A stretch of DNA of 64,000 nt from Picosynechococcus sp. PCC 7002 (GTDB lineage: Bacteria; Cyanobacteriota; Cyanobacteriia; Cyanobacteriales; MRBY01): contig NZ_CAWLFA010000001.1 in assembly GCF_963860125.1 (NCBI RefSeq), positions 2,232,001 through 2,296,000 of the forward strand, given 5' to 3'. Positions 1 through 7,774 of this stretch are shown here, one piece after another. Numbering within the stretch: position 1 is the stretch's first letter; each line of letters starts with the position of its first letter. Both the position numbers and the translations under genes were made by a program. A model generated the notes under the pieces. It made no database searches. It was given only the letters and a program-made list of their open reading frames with translations, and was not told where the DNA came from.

Positions 1-159
1 TAACCCCACCAAACCCAAGCGCCACAGGTTGTTCGCCAAAATCGGCCCAATCAAAAAACTCATCAACCAAGCGAGTTTTACCCGAGGGTCTAGTCGGTGG
101 AGCCAGGTTTGGGGCTGCTCCAGATATAACCCAATGGGCAGCGATCGCATCAAATCCAT
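1..159 (-). CDS. Energy-coupling factor/cobalt-type transporter permease (EcfT/CbiQ family), N-terminal part
   Basis: The gene runs off the left edge, so only the first 53 codons are visible. They begin MDLMRSLPIGLYLEQP and continue with TWLHRLDPRVKLAW, the 'LDPR-K' entry typical of EcfT/CbiQ transmembrane subunits, followed by the start of a first hydrophobic helix. These proteins couple ABC ATPases to a substrate-binding membrane subunit for vitamin or metal uptake in the inner membrane. The substrate cannot be told from this fragment. A second Met at codon 4 is an alternative start. It is divergent from the universal stress gene to its right. Confidence 0.7.
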   Translation of the reverse strand, partial: MDLMRSLPIGLYLEQPQTWLHRLDPRVKLAWLMSFLIGPILANNLWRLGLVGL

Positions 160-290
160 CGTGGTGAAAATTCCGTAAAAAAATCAACTTCCATTATGTA
201 ATAAGCCTTAAAATTTCCCGCCCTCAGAAGGGAGTATGCTGGATCCTAGGGATAAAAGCCCATTTGAAAAACCCCGTTAACAGTCGTCCC

Positions 291-1142
291 ATGATTAGAA
301 AAATTCTCTTCGCTGATTCTGGCACTGGGCAAGTCCAGGATATGTTGAAAAACTTGCTCAAGCTCCCTGCCTTCAAAGACACTAGCATTAATATTCTCCA
401 TGTTGTGAAGGAAGAGCTGACTCCCGACATCGAACAAAAAGGCTACGAAACCGGTGGTAAGCTCCTCGCCCAAGCGATCCAAGACCTCAAGCTCGATCCT
501 GGCAACGTTAACACCATTCTGCGCCAAGGGGACCCTAAAGACGTGGTCTGCAAAGTCGCCGATGAGATTGATGCCGACCTAATTCTGATGGGCTCCCGGG
601 GACTCAAACGGCTACAGTCGATCCTCGCTAATTCTGTGAGTCAATACGTCTTCCAGCTCACCAATCGCCCGATGCTCCTGGTTAAGGATGACATCTATGT
701 GCGCACAGTCAAAAAAGTCATGGTCGCCATCGATAAATCCGATGCAGCAATGTATGGTTTGGATCTAGCCCTGCAAATGCTGCGGGATTATGGTGGCTGC
801 GAACTGCTGCTCCTGCGGGTTAACCCTGATTTACCAGGGAATCTTTCCCTTTCCCAAGCAGAAATGGACGCGAATCCGGCCCTCGCCCCAGCGATTCAAC
901 GGGCTAAACAAATGGGCATTGCGTACAAAACGTTAGTCGTTGGGGGTCGTCCTGGGGCCACGATCTGTAATGTCGCCAAAGACCAAAACATTGACTTGTT
1001 AATCCTAGGTTCCCCAGATCGCCGTCCTTCCATTGCTAAGAGTATGCCTGACCTAGATCGCTTGCTGGGCACGTCTCTATCGGACTATGTGCGGGTCAAT
1101 GCGCCTTGTCCTGTGCTCTTAGCTCGGACTGATGCCAGCTAA
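291..1142 (+). CDS. Tandem universal stress protein (two UspA domains)
   Basis: 283 residues with two UspA-like alpha/beta domains, roughly residues 1-140 and 142-283. The first opens MIRKILFADSGTG and carries GSRG followed nine residues later by NS, close to the ATP-binding Usp motif. The second opens VKKVMVAIDKSD and has ILGSP and LLGTS near its end. Such tandem Usp proteins are soluble stress-response factors whose ligand is usually ATP or AMP. I chose the ATG at 291 because the domain starts there; a TTG at 264 in frame would add nine residues. A terminator-like hairpin follows the stop. Confidence 0.85.
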   Translation: MIRKILFADSGTGQVQDMLKNLLKLPAFKDTSINILHVVKEELTPDIEQKGYETGGKLLAQAIQDLKLDPGNVNTILRQGDPKDVVCKVADEIDADLILMGSRGLKRLQSILANSVSQYVFQLTNRPMLLVKDDIYVRTVKKVMVAIDKSDAAMYGLDLALQMLRDYGGCELLLLRVNPDLPGNLSLSQAEMDANPALAPAIQRAKQMGIAYKTLVVGGRPGATICNVAKDQNIDLLILGSPDRRPSIAKSMPDLDRLLGTSLSDYVRVNAPCPVLLARTDAS

Positions 1143-1171
1143 AAAGAAAACCGATTCACAGCCATAAAAAA

Positions 1172-1209
1172 GGGGGCGATCGCCAAGGATCTGTCCCCCA
1201 TTGTTTTTT
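1172..1209. terminator. Likely bidirectional rho-independent terminator between usp and psbM
   Basis: A GGGGG/CCCCC stem enclosing a HIP1 site is followed by TTGTTTTTT on the plus strand. It is preceded by a run of A, so it also reads as a stem plus T-tract for psbM transcripts on the minus strand. The two flanking genes converge on it. Confidence 0.65.
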
Positions 1210-1235
1210 ATCGTGTTTTTTTAAAATGGTTTTTC

Positions 1236-1340
1236 TTAGGAAGCCGTTTTGTTGGTCTGGATATAAAGGATCAACAAAAAAACGGTGGGTACGAGTACAA
1301 AAAGAATCGTTGCAATGAAACCGAGATCGTTAACTTGCAT
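1236..1340 (-). CDS. psbM: Photosystem II protein PsbM
   Basis: A 34-residue protein found by translating the minus strand. It begins MQVNDLGFIATILFVLVP and ends QTNKTAS. The MQVN-LGFIA start, the single transmembrane helix and the polar IQT tail are the hallmarks of PsbM, the small subunit at the photosystem II dimer interface. Length matches the family. The start is ATG at 1340 and the stop is TAA at 1236-1238. It lies just downstream of a 2Fe-2S protein gene on the same strand. Confidence 0.93.
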   Translation of the reverse strand: MQVNDLGFIATILFVLVPTVFLLILYIQTNKTAS

Positions 1341-1451
1341 TGAATAATCGCCTCTTCATCGAGCTAGATCACAATGATATCAAGAATATCACCTCTAGCT
1401 CCTTACCAGGGGCGATCGCCACGGGGATTCCCAAAGAATATCTTCCTAAAC

Positions 1452-1486
1452 AAAAAACCAAAGAGGCTGCCCTTAGGGTTTGGTTT
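1452..1486 (-). terminator. Possible terminator at the 3' end of the 2Fe-2S protein gene
   Basis: An AAACCAAA/TTTGGTTT stem followed by a T-tract in the minus direction. It overlaps the last codons of the ferredoxin-like gene. Termination here would separate that gene from psbM. Confidence 0.45.
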
Positions 1487-1769
1487 TTACAACAACATCC
1501 CCATGGGCCAAGGTTTGGCAAGCAAGGCGATAGCTGGGGGGCTTACGCTTGAGACGCCGCTTCTCAAAATCAGTCTTGGGCGACAGGTTTTCCATCCCCT
1601 CCAGAATCTCGACAATGCAGGTTCCGCATTGGCCAACACCACCGCAATTCATCAATTTTCCGCCGAAAGTGTACAAATCCACGCCATTTTGCAGGGCTTT
1701 TTCCCGTAAATTTGCACCATCTGCCGCAATCACGTCCTTATTTGCCGGAACGTAGGTGATATTAGCCAT
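1473..1769 (-). CDS. 2Fe-2S ferredoxin-like protein with CX5CX2C cluster motif
   Basis: 98 residues with a plant-type ferredoxin fold. The cluster ligands read NCGGVGQCGTC followed by a fourth Cys in RLACQT. Spacing between the first two Cys is five residues, unlike the four of photosynthetic PetF, and resembles adrenodoxin/hydroxylase-type ferredoxins. The region after the third Cys is basic (EKRRLKRKPP). The ATG at 1769 has a good GGAGG Shine-Dalgarno sequence. It is a soluble electron carrier; its partner is unknown. It precedes psbM on the same strand. Confidence 0.85.
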   Translation of the reverse strand: MANITYVPANKDVIAADGANLREKALQNGVDLYTFGGKLMNCGGVGQCGTCIVEILEGMENLSPKTDFEKRRLKRKPPSYRLACQTLAHGDVVVKTKP

Positions 1770-1941
1770 GAACCCTCCTGTGTTGAATAAATGATCAATT
1801 CTATTTTAACAAGGTTAAGTTTTTATAAGAAAAATTACGAACCCAACGCTGTTTTGTCGATCCTAAGGCCTCTCCCTTGGGCAAATCAAAGCGGGTATGA
1901 TAATCCAGAGCGACATCACCCCTCACCCATCTGTAATTTCC

Positions 1942-3912
1942 ATGGAAGAACTGCTTTATCTCGAAGTCCCTACCCCCGACACTGACAAAGTTTGTCATTG
2001 GCTACAGACCAGTTGGCAACCCCGGCACGGAGAGAAGCAGCAGACCCCCACAGGCATTCGCCTAGTCGCCAATGGGGCCAAACTCTCGATTTTCACCTGG
2101 AATGTGCAGCGTACCACCTACTTAAAAGTATTTGCCTGGGCGTCAGGATTTCCCCAGCCCCAGAGTCTTTGTCGCCAACTCAAATCAGATTTAGAACAGG
2201 CTTTCCCCAATCAGTACCCAGCCCCCCCTGAAATTCAACCAGGCCAATCCATTTTTGACGCTTTGGCCGCAGATTATCCGAAAACAGTCGAATATTTCCA
2301 GAAATTTCCCCAGGGAGAGTTTGACTTGCAGCGGGCCTATTGGTGGGAAAAACGCTGGCGAGAAACGGTGAAAAATCCCCAAGCGCCCCAACCCGTTATT
2401 TTTGAAAAAAATCAGCCCGCCGATCCCCAGTTCGCCCAATATGACTTGGTTTACATTGGTGGCGCTTTAGGGGTGATTCATGCTGCTGTTATGGCACGAC
2501 TGGGTTACAAGGTGTTGCTAATTGAGCGGTTGCCCTTTGGGCGGATGAACCGGGAGTGGAATATTTCCCGCAGTGAACTCCAAAGTCTGATTAATCTGGG
2601 CTTGTTTGATGAAACAGAAATTGAAACCTTAGTTGCCCGTGAATATAAAAATGGGTTTAACAAGTTTTTCGATGGGAATAATCCATCCCACCTCAAGGCG
2701 AATATTCTCTACACGCCGACGGTGCTGAATATTGCCGTAGCTTCGGAACTGTTGCTCGAAAAATGTGGTGAAAAATTACGGGCTGCTGGGGGCGAAATTT
2801 GGGATCAGACGGAATTTATCCGGGCAGATATTGGCCGGGAACGGGCGCAGATTTTCACGAAATCATTGGTGACCGGAGACGAAAAAATTGTTCAGGCGCG
2901 GCTGCTGATGGATGCAATGGGGACGGCTTCTCCCATTGCGGCGCAGTTGAACCAGGGACGTCCTTTTGATAGCGTTTGTCCGACGGTGGGAGCCGTGGTG
3001 AAGGGGTTTGACCCGGCGGTGTGGGATAGCGAATATGGGGATGTTTTAAATTCCCATGGGGATATTTCCCGGGGCAGACAGTTAATTTGGGAATTGTTTC
3101 CGGGTCAAGGGGACGAGATGACGATTTATCTGTTCCATTACCACGAGGTAAACCCGGAGAATCCGGGGTCTTTGTTGGAAATGTACGAAGACTTTTTCAG
3201 CATTTTGCCGGAGTACCGCCGCTGTGACATGGCCCAACTCACCTTTGAGAAGGCGACGTTTGGTTATATTCCGGGTTATTTCAATGTGGGCGCAGGCGAT
3301 CGCCAAGTGGCCTTTGATCGACTCCTCGCCATTGGGGATGCGGCCTCCCTCCAGTCTCCGTTGGTCTTTACGGGGTTTGGTTCCCTGGTACGCAATTTAG
3401 ACCGTCTGACGAAGCTCCTGGATATTGCTCTCCAAAAAGATCTCCTTGACCAGCAGAATTTGAGCAAGATCCGCGCCTACCAAAGTAATATTGCGGTGAC
3501 TTGGCTCTTTTCTAAGGGGATGATGGTGCCGACGGGGATGAAGTTACCGCCCCAACGGATCAATGCCATGTTAAACACCTTCTTTGGGCTGTTAGCAGAT
3601 TCCTCCCCAGAGGTGGCCGAGACCTTTATTAAAGACCGCACCAGTTGGCTGATGTTCAATAAGCTAGCCCTGGTTGCGGCCCGCCAAAACCCGGCGTTGC
3701 TGGTGTGGATTTGGCAAATGGCTGGGGCGAAGGACTTTATCCGCTGGGTCGGTGCTTACTTTGCCTTTAGTTTTGATGCGGTGTTGAGTCTACTGTTAAT
3801 GGGTTGGTTACCCCAGTGGCTCGAAAACTCGGAAGCTTGGCTATCGGAAAAATACCCTTCCCTCTGGCTGAGTCTGCTCAGTTTAAAATATCGGCTCACC
3901 GTCGGCACCTAA
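1942..3912 (+). CDS. cruA: CruA-type lycopene cyclase (FAD-dependent)
   Basis: About 656 residues from the ATG at 1942 (MEELLYLEVPTPDTD); an upstream in-frame ATG at 1897 would add 15. An N-terminal domain of about 170 residues is followed by a Rossmann nucleotide-binding start (DLVYIGGALGVIHAAVMARL, then VLLIERLPFG) and a later FAD-contact segment near LLAIGDAASLQSPL. The C-terminus has hydrophobic helices. The layout and length fit the CruA/CruP flavoprotein family, in which CruA cyclises lycopene in cyanobacteria and green sulfur bacteria. CruP is the main alternative; the choice of CruA rests on overall recollection of the PCC 7002 gene order. Confidence 0.75.
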   Translation: MEELLYLEVPTPDTDKVCHWLQTSWQPRHGEKQQTPTGIRLVANGAKLSIFTWNVQRTTYLKVFAWASGFPQPQSLCRQLKSDLEQAFPNQYPAPPEIQPGQSIFDALAADYPKTVEYFQKFPQGEFDLQRAYWWEKRWRETVKNPQAPQPVIFEKNQPADPQFAQYDLVYIGGALGVIHAAVMARLGYKVLLIERLPFGRMNREWNISRSELQSLINLGLFDETEIETLVAREYKNGFNKFFDGNNPSHLKANILYTPTVLNIAVASELLLEKCGEKLRAAGGEIWDQTEFIRADIGRERAQIFTKSLVTGDEKIVQARLLMDAMGTASPIAAQLNQGRPFDSVCPTVGAVVKGFDPAVWDSEYGDVLNSHGDISRGRQLIWELFPGQGDEMTIYLFHYHEVNPENPGSLLEMYEDFFSILPEYRRCDMAQLTFEKATFGYIPGYFNVGAGDRQVAFDRLLAIGDAASLQSPLVFTGFGSLVRNLDRLTKLLDIALQKDLLDQQNLSKIRAYQSNIAVTWLFSKGMMVPTGMKLPPQRINAMLNTFFGLLADSSPEVAETFIKDRTSWLMFNKLALVAARQNPALLVWIWQMAGAKDFIRWVGAYFAFSFDAVLSLLLMGWLPQWLENSEAWLSEKYPSLWLSLLSLKYRLTVGT

Positions 3913-3951
3913 AATGTTATTGACCTTGGCAACGGATTAGTGGCATTTACG

Positions 3952-4692
3952 ATGATTACAGTGCAAGTGGGCGATCGCCTTTTTGAAAACATTACGGGAA
4001 TCATTTTTGATAAAGATGGCACCCTCGCCGACTCCCAGAACTATCTGCGGGAACTGGCCCAAAAACGCGCCCGGTTGATCGATGCCCAAATTCCAGGAGT
4101 GGGGGAACCGCTGCTGATGGCCTTCGGGATGGTGGATGGGGTACTCGACCCAACGGGACTAATGGCGGTGGGCAGTCACCCAGAAAATGCGATCGCCGCC
4201 GCCGCCTACATTGCCGAAACCGGGCGCAGTTGGTTTGAAGCCCTCGATATTGCCAAAAAAGCCTTTGCGGAAGCGGAACAGATGTTGGGTGATCGCAGTC
4301 ATACATCACCATTGTTTGCCGGGAGCCTAGAGGTGCTGAAATTTTGCCACGATGCAGGTTTGAAACTGGGGATTCTCTCCATGGACAGCACCGCCAACGT
4401 GGAAATTTTCGTCAAAACTTACCAGTTGCAAGATTACATCCAACTGGAAATGGGGGCAGAATTTGGCCTCAAACCCGACCCCGCGTTATTCCTCAAAGCC
4501 TGTGCAACCCTGGGAACTGAGCCGAGTCGAACCCTGATGGTGGGCGATGCCCCAGGGGATATTCAAATGGCCAAGGCGGCAGGGGCCGCGGGCACCGTGG
4601 GAATTTGTTGGGGAGATGCTACCCAAGCGCACCTAGAAACAGCGGATGTGGCGATCGCCAACCTCGATGAAGTGAAAATTTTGCGGGGCTAA
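3952..4692 (+). CDS. HAD-superfamily hydrolase (phosphatase)
   Basis: 246 residues with all four HAD motifs: IIFDKDGTLADS with the nucleophile and acid/base Asp, LSMDST, a Lys in FGLKPDPALF, and LMVGDAPGDIQMAKAAG. The cap is a C1-type helical insert between motifs I and II. Substrate is not predictable; phosphoglycolate phosphatase-like enzymes are the nearest group. I chose the ATG at 3952; a GTG at 3940 is also in frame. It starts 39 nt after cruA and is followed five nt later by the metallophosphoesterase gene, so the three may be cotranscribed. Confidence 0.8.
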   Translation: MITVQVGDRLFENITGIIFDKDGTLADSQNYLRELAQKRARLIDAQIPGVGEPLLMAFGMVDGVLDPTGLMAVGSHPENAIAAAAYIAETGRSWFEALDIAKKAFAEAEQMLGDRSHTSPLFAGSLEVLKFCHDAGLKLGILSMDSTANVEIFVKTYQLQDYIQLEMGAEFGLKPDPALFLKACATLGTEPSRTLMVGDAPGDIQMAKAAGAAGTVGICWGDATQAHLETADVAIANLDEVKILRG

Positions 4693-4697
4693 AACCA

Positions 4698-5753
4698 ATG
4701 CACGGGAATCGACGACAGTTTTTAACCTATGGGGGCTTGGCCCTAGGGAGTGTACTTATTTCGCGTGGGATTATTGCAAAATCTCAGGCGATCGCTAATT
4801 CTGCACCGACTGCACTTAATGCCCCAGCCCCAGGGGAGACGCGCCTGGTTGTGATTAGCGACCTGAACAGTGCCTATGGTTCCACGGATTATCTGTCCCA
4901 AGTGAAACGGGCGATCGCCTTGATTCCCGATTGGCAACCGGATCTAGTGCTCTGTGCGGGCGATATGGTCGCAGGCCAAAAAAGCAGCCTCACCCCAGCC
5001 CAGCTCACCTCCATGTGGCAAGCCTTTGAACGATACATTGCCCAACCCCTGCGCCAAGCAAACATTCCCTTCGCCTTCACCCTCGGGAACCACGATGCTT
5101 CCGGCTCCCTGCGCAATGGACAATACGCCTTTGCCGCAGATCGTCAGGCGGCCAGTCAATATTGGCGCAACCCTGCCCATACCCCGACCCTAGACTTTGT
5201 TGACCGTCGTCATTTTCCTTTCTATTACAGCTTTACCCAAGACAATATTTTTTACTCTGTGTGGGATGCTTCCACCGCCCGCATTAGTCCAGCACAGTTG
5301 GCTTGGATCGAAGCCAGTCTCGCCAGTGACCAAGCTCAACGGAGTCGTTTACGGTTCGCCCTAGGGCATTTATCCCTCTATCCTGTCGCTTCGGGCAGCC
5401 GCTCAGAGCCAGGAAATTATCTCCATGATGGCGATCGCCTCCAGGCTCTGCTCGAAAAATACAACGTCCACACCTACATCAGCGGTCACCAACACGCTTA
5501 CTATCCCGCTCACCGGGGGCAATTGGAACTGCTCCATACAGGTGCTTTAGGAGATGGGCCGCGTTCTCTAGTTCAAGGCAATCTTTCCCCTTACCGGAGC
5601 CTCACGATGATTGATATTCCCAGGGGCGGCACAAACTTGCGCTACACCACCTACAACATGGATCGCCTGACTGTGGTTGATCACGGCACTTTACCCGGCA
5701 GTTTGAATACTCCGAGGGGATATTTGCAACGCCGCGATCTGCGGGCCACTTGA
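4698..5753 (+). CDS. Exported calcineurin-like metallophosphoesterase with Tat signal
   Basis: 351 residues. The N-terminus NRRQFLTYGGLALGSVL is a twin-arginine signal, so the folded, metal-loaded enzyme should be periplasmic. Metallophosphoesterase motifs follow in order: VVISDLNSAYG, CAGDMVAG, TLGNHDASG, ALGHLSLYP and YISGHQHAYYP. The first motif reads D-x-N where most members have D-x-H, so one metal ligand may differ. It begins five nt after the HAD phosphatase stop, suggesting a phosphate-ester-scavenging pair, though that is inference. Confidence 0.82.
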   Translation: MHGNRRQFLTYGGLALGSVLISRGIIAKSQAIANSAPTALNAPAPGETRLVVISDLNSAYGSTDYLSQVKRAIALIPDWQPDLVLCAGDMVAGQKSSLTPAQLTSMWQAFERYIAQPLRQANIPFAFTLGNHDASGSLRNGQYAFAADRQAASQYWRNPAHTPTLDFVDRRHFPFYYSFTQDNIFYSVWDASTARISPAQLAWIEASLASDQAQRSRLRFALGHLSLYPVASGSRSEPGNYLHDGDRLQALLEKYNVHTYISGHQHAYYPAHRGQLELLHTGALGDGPRSLVQGNLSPYRSLTMIDIPRGGTNLRYTTYNMDRLTVVDHGTLPGSLNTPRGYLQRRDLRAT

Positions 5754-5828
5754 GCAAGATTTCTGGCGATCGCCAACCTGGATGCGCTAAAAATTACCTA
5801 GACTGTTGGGATTTGAGGAGAAAAACAA

Positions 5829-6029
5829 ATGCAAGTTTGGTTAACGAGTGTTGTCGTCCTGTTTATCGCAGTGCAAATTTTTCAGCTAATCAAAGGATTT
5901 TTTGTGCCCTTGCCTTTCTACATTTTGGGGGGCGCTTTTTTGGCGATCGCCTCCAACTATGACAAAGGCATCATGACCGTCTTCAAATCAAAGGAATCAC
6001 CCGACGACCAAAGCAACACCAAATCCTAA
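5829..6029 (+). CDS. Small membrane protein, unknown function
   Basis: 66 residues: MQVWLTSVVVLFIAVQIFQL forms one hydrophobic segment, FFVPLPFYILGGAFLAIAS a second, followed by a polar tail (KSKESPDDQSNTKS). The gene has a strong GAGGAG ribosome-binding site eight nt before ATG, which supports it as a real gene. I do not recognise a named family. Confidence 0.7.
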   Translation: MQVWLTSVVVLFIAVQIFQLIKGFFVPLPFYILGGAFLAIASNYDKGIMTVFKSKESPDDQSNTKS

Positions 6030-6108
6030 TCGCTAAGGCAATCTGCGCGAAAAACTTATGTTAGCTTGAAGGCAAGGCAAGCGGTAAAGCCCCAGGTGAG
6101 AAAAAACT

Positions 6109-6681
6109 ATGACCCCACAAACATTGGCAAAACCCATTTCCCCCGAAGCCTATTTAGCCCAAGAGGAACAGGCAAGCGATCGCCACGAATATATCCAAGG
6201 AGTGATTAAACCCATGGCTGGTGGGACACCTATTCACAATGAAGTTAGTGGCAATTTATATATTGCTTTAAAACTAAGGCTCAAAAAAAGTCCCTATCGA
6301 GTTTTTCACGTTGATCAGCGACTCTGGATTCCCTCCCAGCAAATTTATACCTATCCCGATGTGATGGTCACTGGCAAGCCCTTGGTATTGCAGGAGGGGC
6401 GAAAAGATACCGTTTTAAATGCCTGCCTCATTGCCGAAGTGCTTTCCCCTGCGACAAAAAACTATGACCGCAGCGAAAAGTTCCATTATTATCGCTCTAT
6501 CCCAGAGTTTCAAGACTATCTGCTCATCGAACCGGAGCAGTTATTTGTGGAGCATTACCATCGCCAAGGCCCGAAACAATGGAGCCTCACGGAATATACG
6601 GCCATTGATGAAGTGATTCACCTTGTTTCCATCGACTGCGATCTGGCCCTAGCCGATATTTACGAAGACATCGAATTGTAA
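6109..6681 (+). CDS. Uma2-family putative restriction endonuclease (DUF820)
   Basis: 190 residues with the Uma2/DUF820 pattern: an N-terminal SPEAYLAQEE and HEYIQGVI, then the PD-(D/E)XK-like core YPDVMVTG and LIAEVLSPATKNYDRSEKF, then FQDYLLIEPE. The Asp in YPDV, the Glu in AEVLS and the Lys in EKF are probable catalytic residues. Cyanobacteria carry many of these paralogues. Their role is not established; a nuclease linked to mobile elements is the usual suggestion. Standing alone with no methylase nearby, it does not look like part of a restriction system. Confidence 0.85.
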   Translation: MTPQTLAKPISPEAYLAQEEQASDRHEYIQGVIKPMAGGTPIHNEVSGNLYIALKLRLKKSPYRVFHVDQRLWIPSQQIYTYPDVMVTGKPLVLQEGRKDTVLNACLIAEVLSPATKNYDRSEKFHYYRSIPEFQDYLLIEPEQLFVEHYHRQGPKQWSLTEYTAIDEVIHLVSIDCDLALADIYEDIEL

Positions 6682-6842
6682 TTTTGCTTATTCACCATGG
6701 CAAATGTGTGGGAATGCGGTAAGTTAGGCGATCGCCACCAATCATCAAACTAATGCAAAGTCTTAAGGACGGGAACTTAACGCTGTCATAGCCCTCTAAG
6801 ATGGAACTAGGTAACTATGCGCAGCCCCGAACGAAAATTCCC

Positions 6843-7667
6843 ATGAACAGCAGCACCCCTTGGATCCTTTTGGGAACAGTCCTTCTCCTCGGCTCCGGCA
6901 CCCCCGGACTGTCCCAGACCGCCCCTGAAACAAGCAATAACGCCGCCAACGCGATCCAACGGTATAACGCGGGGGTCGATGCCCTCACCCAAGGGAATTT
7001 TGAAGGGGCGATCGCCGAATTTTCAGCGGCCATTAACCTCGACGAATCCGACCCCGACGCCTACTACAATCGCGGCTACAGCTACCATGTCCTGGGGGAA
7101 TACCAGGCCGCCTACGATGACTATAGCCAGGCGATCCAGCTCAAACCCGAATTTGCCGACGCCTACGGGAACCGCTGTTACGCTGCCTATTTGCTCGACA
7201 ACTATGAACAGGCGATCGCCGATTGTGACCAAGCGATTATCCTCAAAAATAACAATCCAGATTTTTTCATTAACCGGGGCAACGCCTACGACGATCTCGC
7301 GCTCCAGGCCCGCAACGCCAACCAAACCGAACTCGCCAACGGTTACCATGCCAAGGCGATCGCCGACTACAATGCAGCCCTGACCCTCCGGCCCAACTAT
7401 TTCAAGGCCTACTATAATCGCGCCCTGGCCCACAACCGTTTTGAAAATCACACCGCCGCCCTCCAGGACTACACCGCTAGCATTACTGGCAATCCTGAAT
7501 TCGCCGAAGCCTACTACAACCGCGCCATTACCCACTACAAACTCGATAATCTCGAACAGGCGATCGCCGATATGACCCAAGCTGTCTCCCTTTTTGAGCA
7601 GCAAAACCAAGCCACAAACCAAACCCAAGCCCTCAAAATTCTCGAAAGCCTCCAAGGTCAGCTCTGA
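6843..7667 (+). CDS. Secreted or lipid-side TPR-repeat protein
   Basis: 274 residues from ATG 6843: a signal peptide (NSSTPWILLGTVLLLGSG to LSQTAPE), then about six tetratricopeptide repeats recognised by recurring AYYNRG-Y / A-DDY--AI-L-P signatures. Such proteins scaffold protein assembly; the partner is unknown. An upstream in-frame ATG at 6801 would put 14 residues before the signal peptide and is less likely. It lies 107 nt before dnaK3, which suggests, but does not prove, a link to that chaperone. Confidence 0.82.
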   Translation: MNSSTPWILLGTVLLLGSGTPGLSQTAPETSNNAANAIQRYNAGVDALTQGNFEGAIAEFSAAINLDESDPDAYYNRGYSYHVLGEYQAAYDDYSQAIQLKPEFADAYGNRCYAAYLLDNYEQAIADCDQAIILKNNNPDFFINRGNAYDDLALQARNANQTELANGYHAKAIADYNAALTLRPNYFKAYYNRALAHNRFENHTAALQDYTASITGNPEFAEAYYNRAITHYKLDNLEQAIADMTQAVSLFEQQNQATNQTQALKILESLQGQL

Positions 7668-7774
7668 AATTCCCCAATCGCTCCGATAAAATAAAGGGCA
7701 AATATTGTTAACAATCGTGGCGCAACCTAATATATATAGATTGTCGGGCCACACCAAGGAGAATCAAAAAACGC

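Noticed and set aside
7023..7757. Long minus-strand frame of 244 codons opposite the TPR gene
   Set aside because: It is antisense to a clear TPR protein and has a low-complexity Val/Gly composition that comes from the repeat codons on the other strand.
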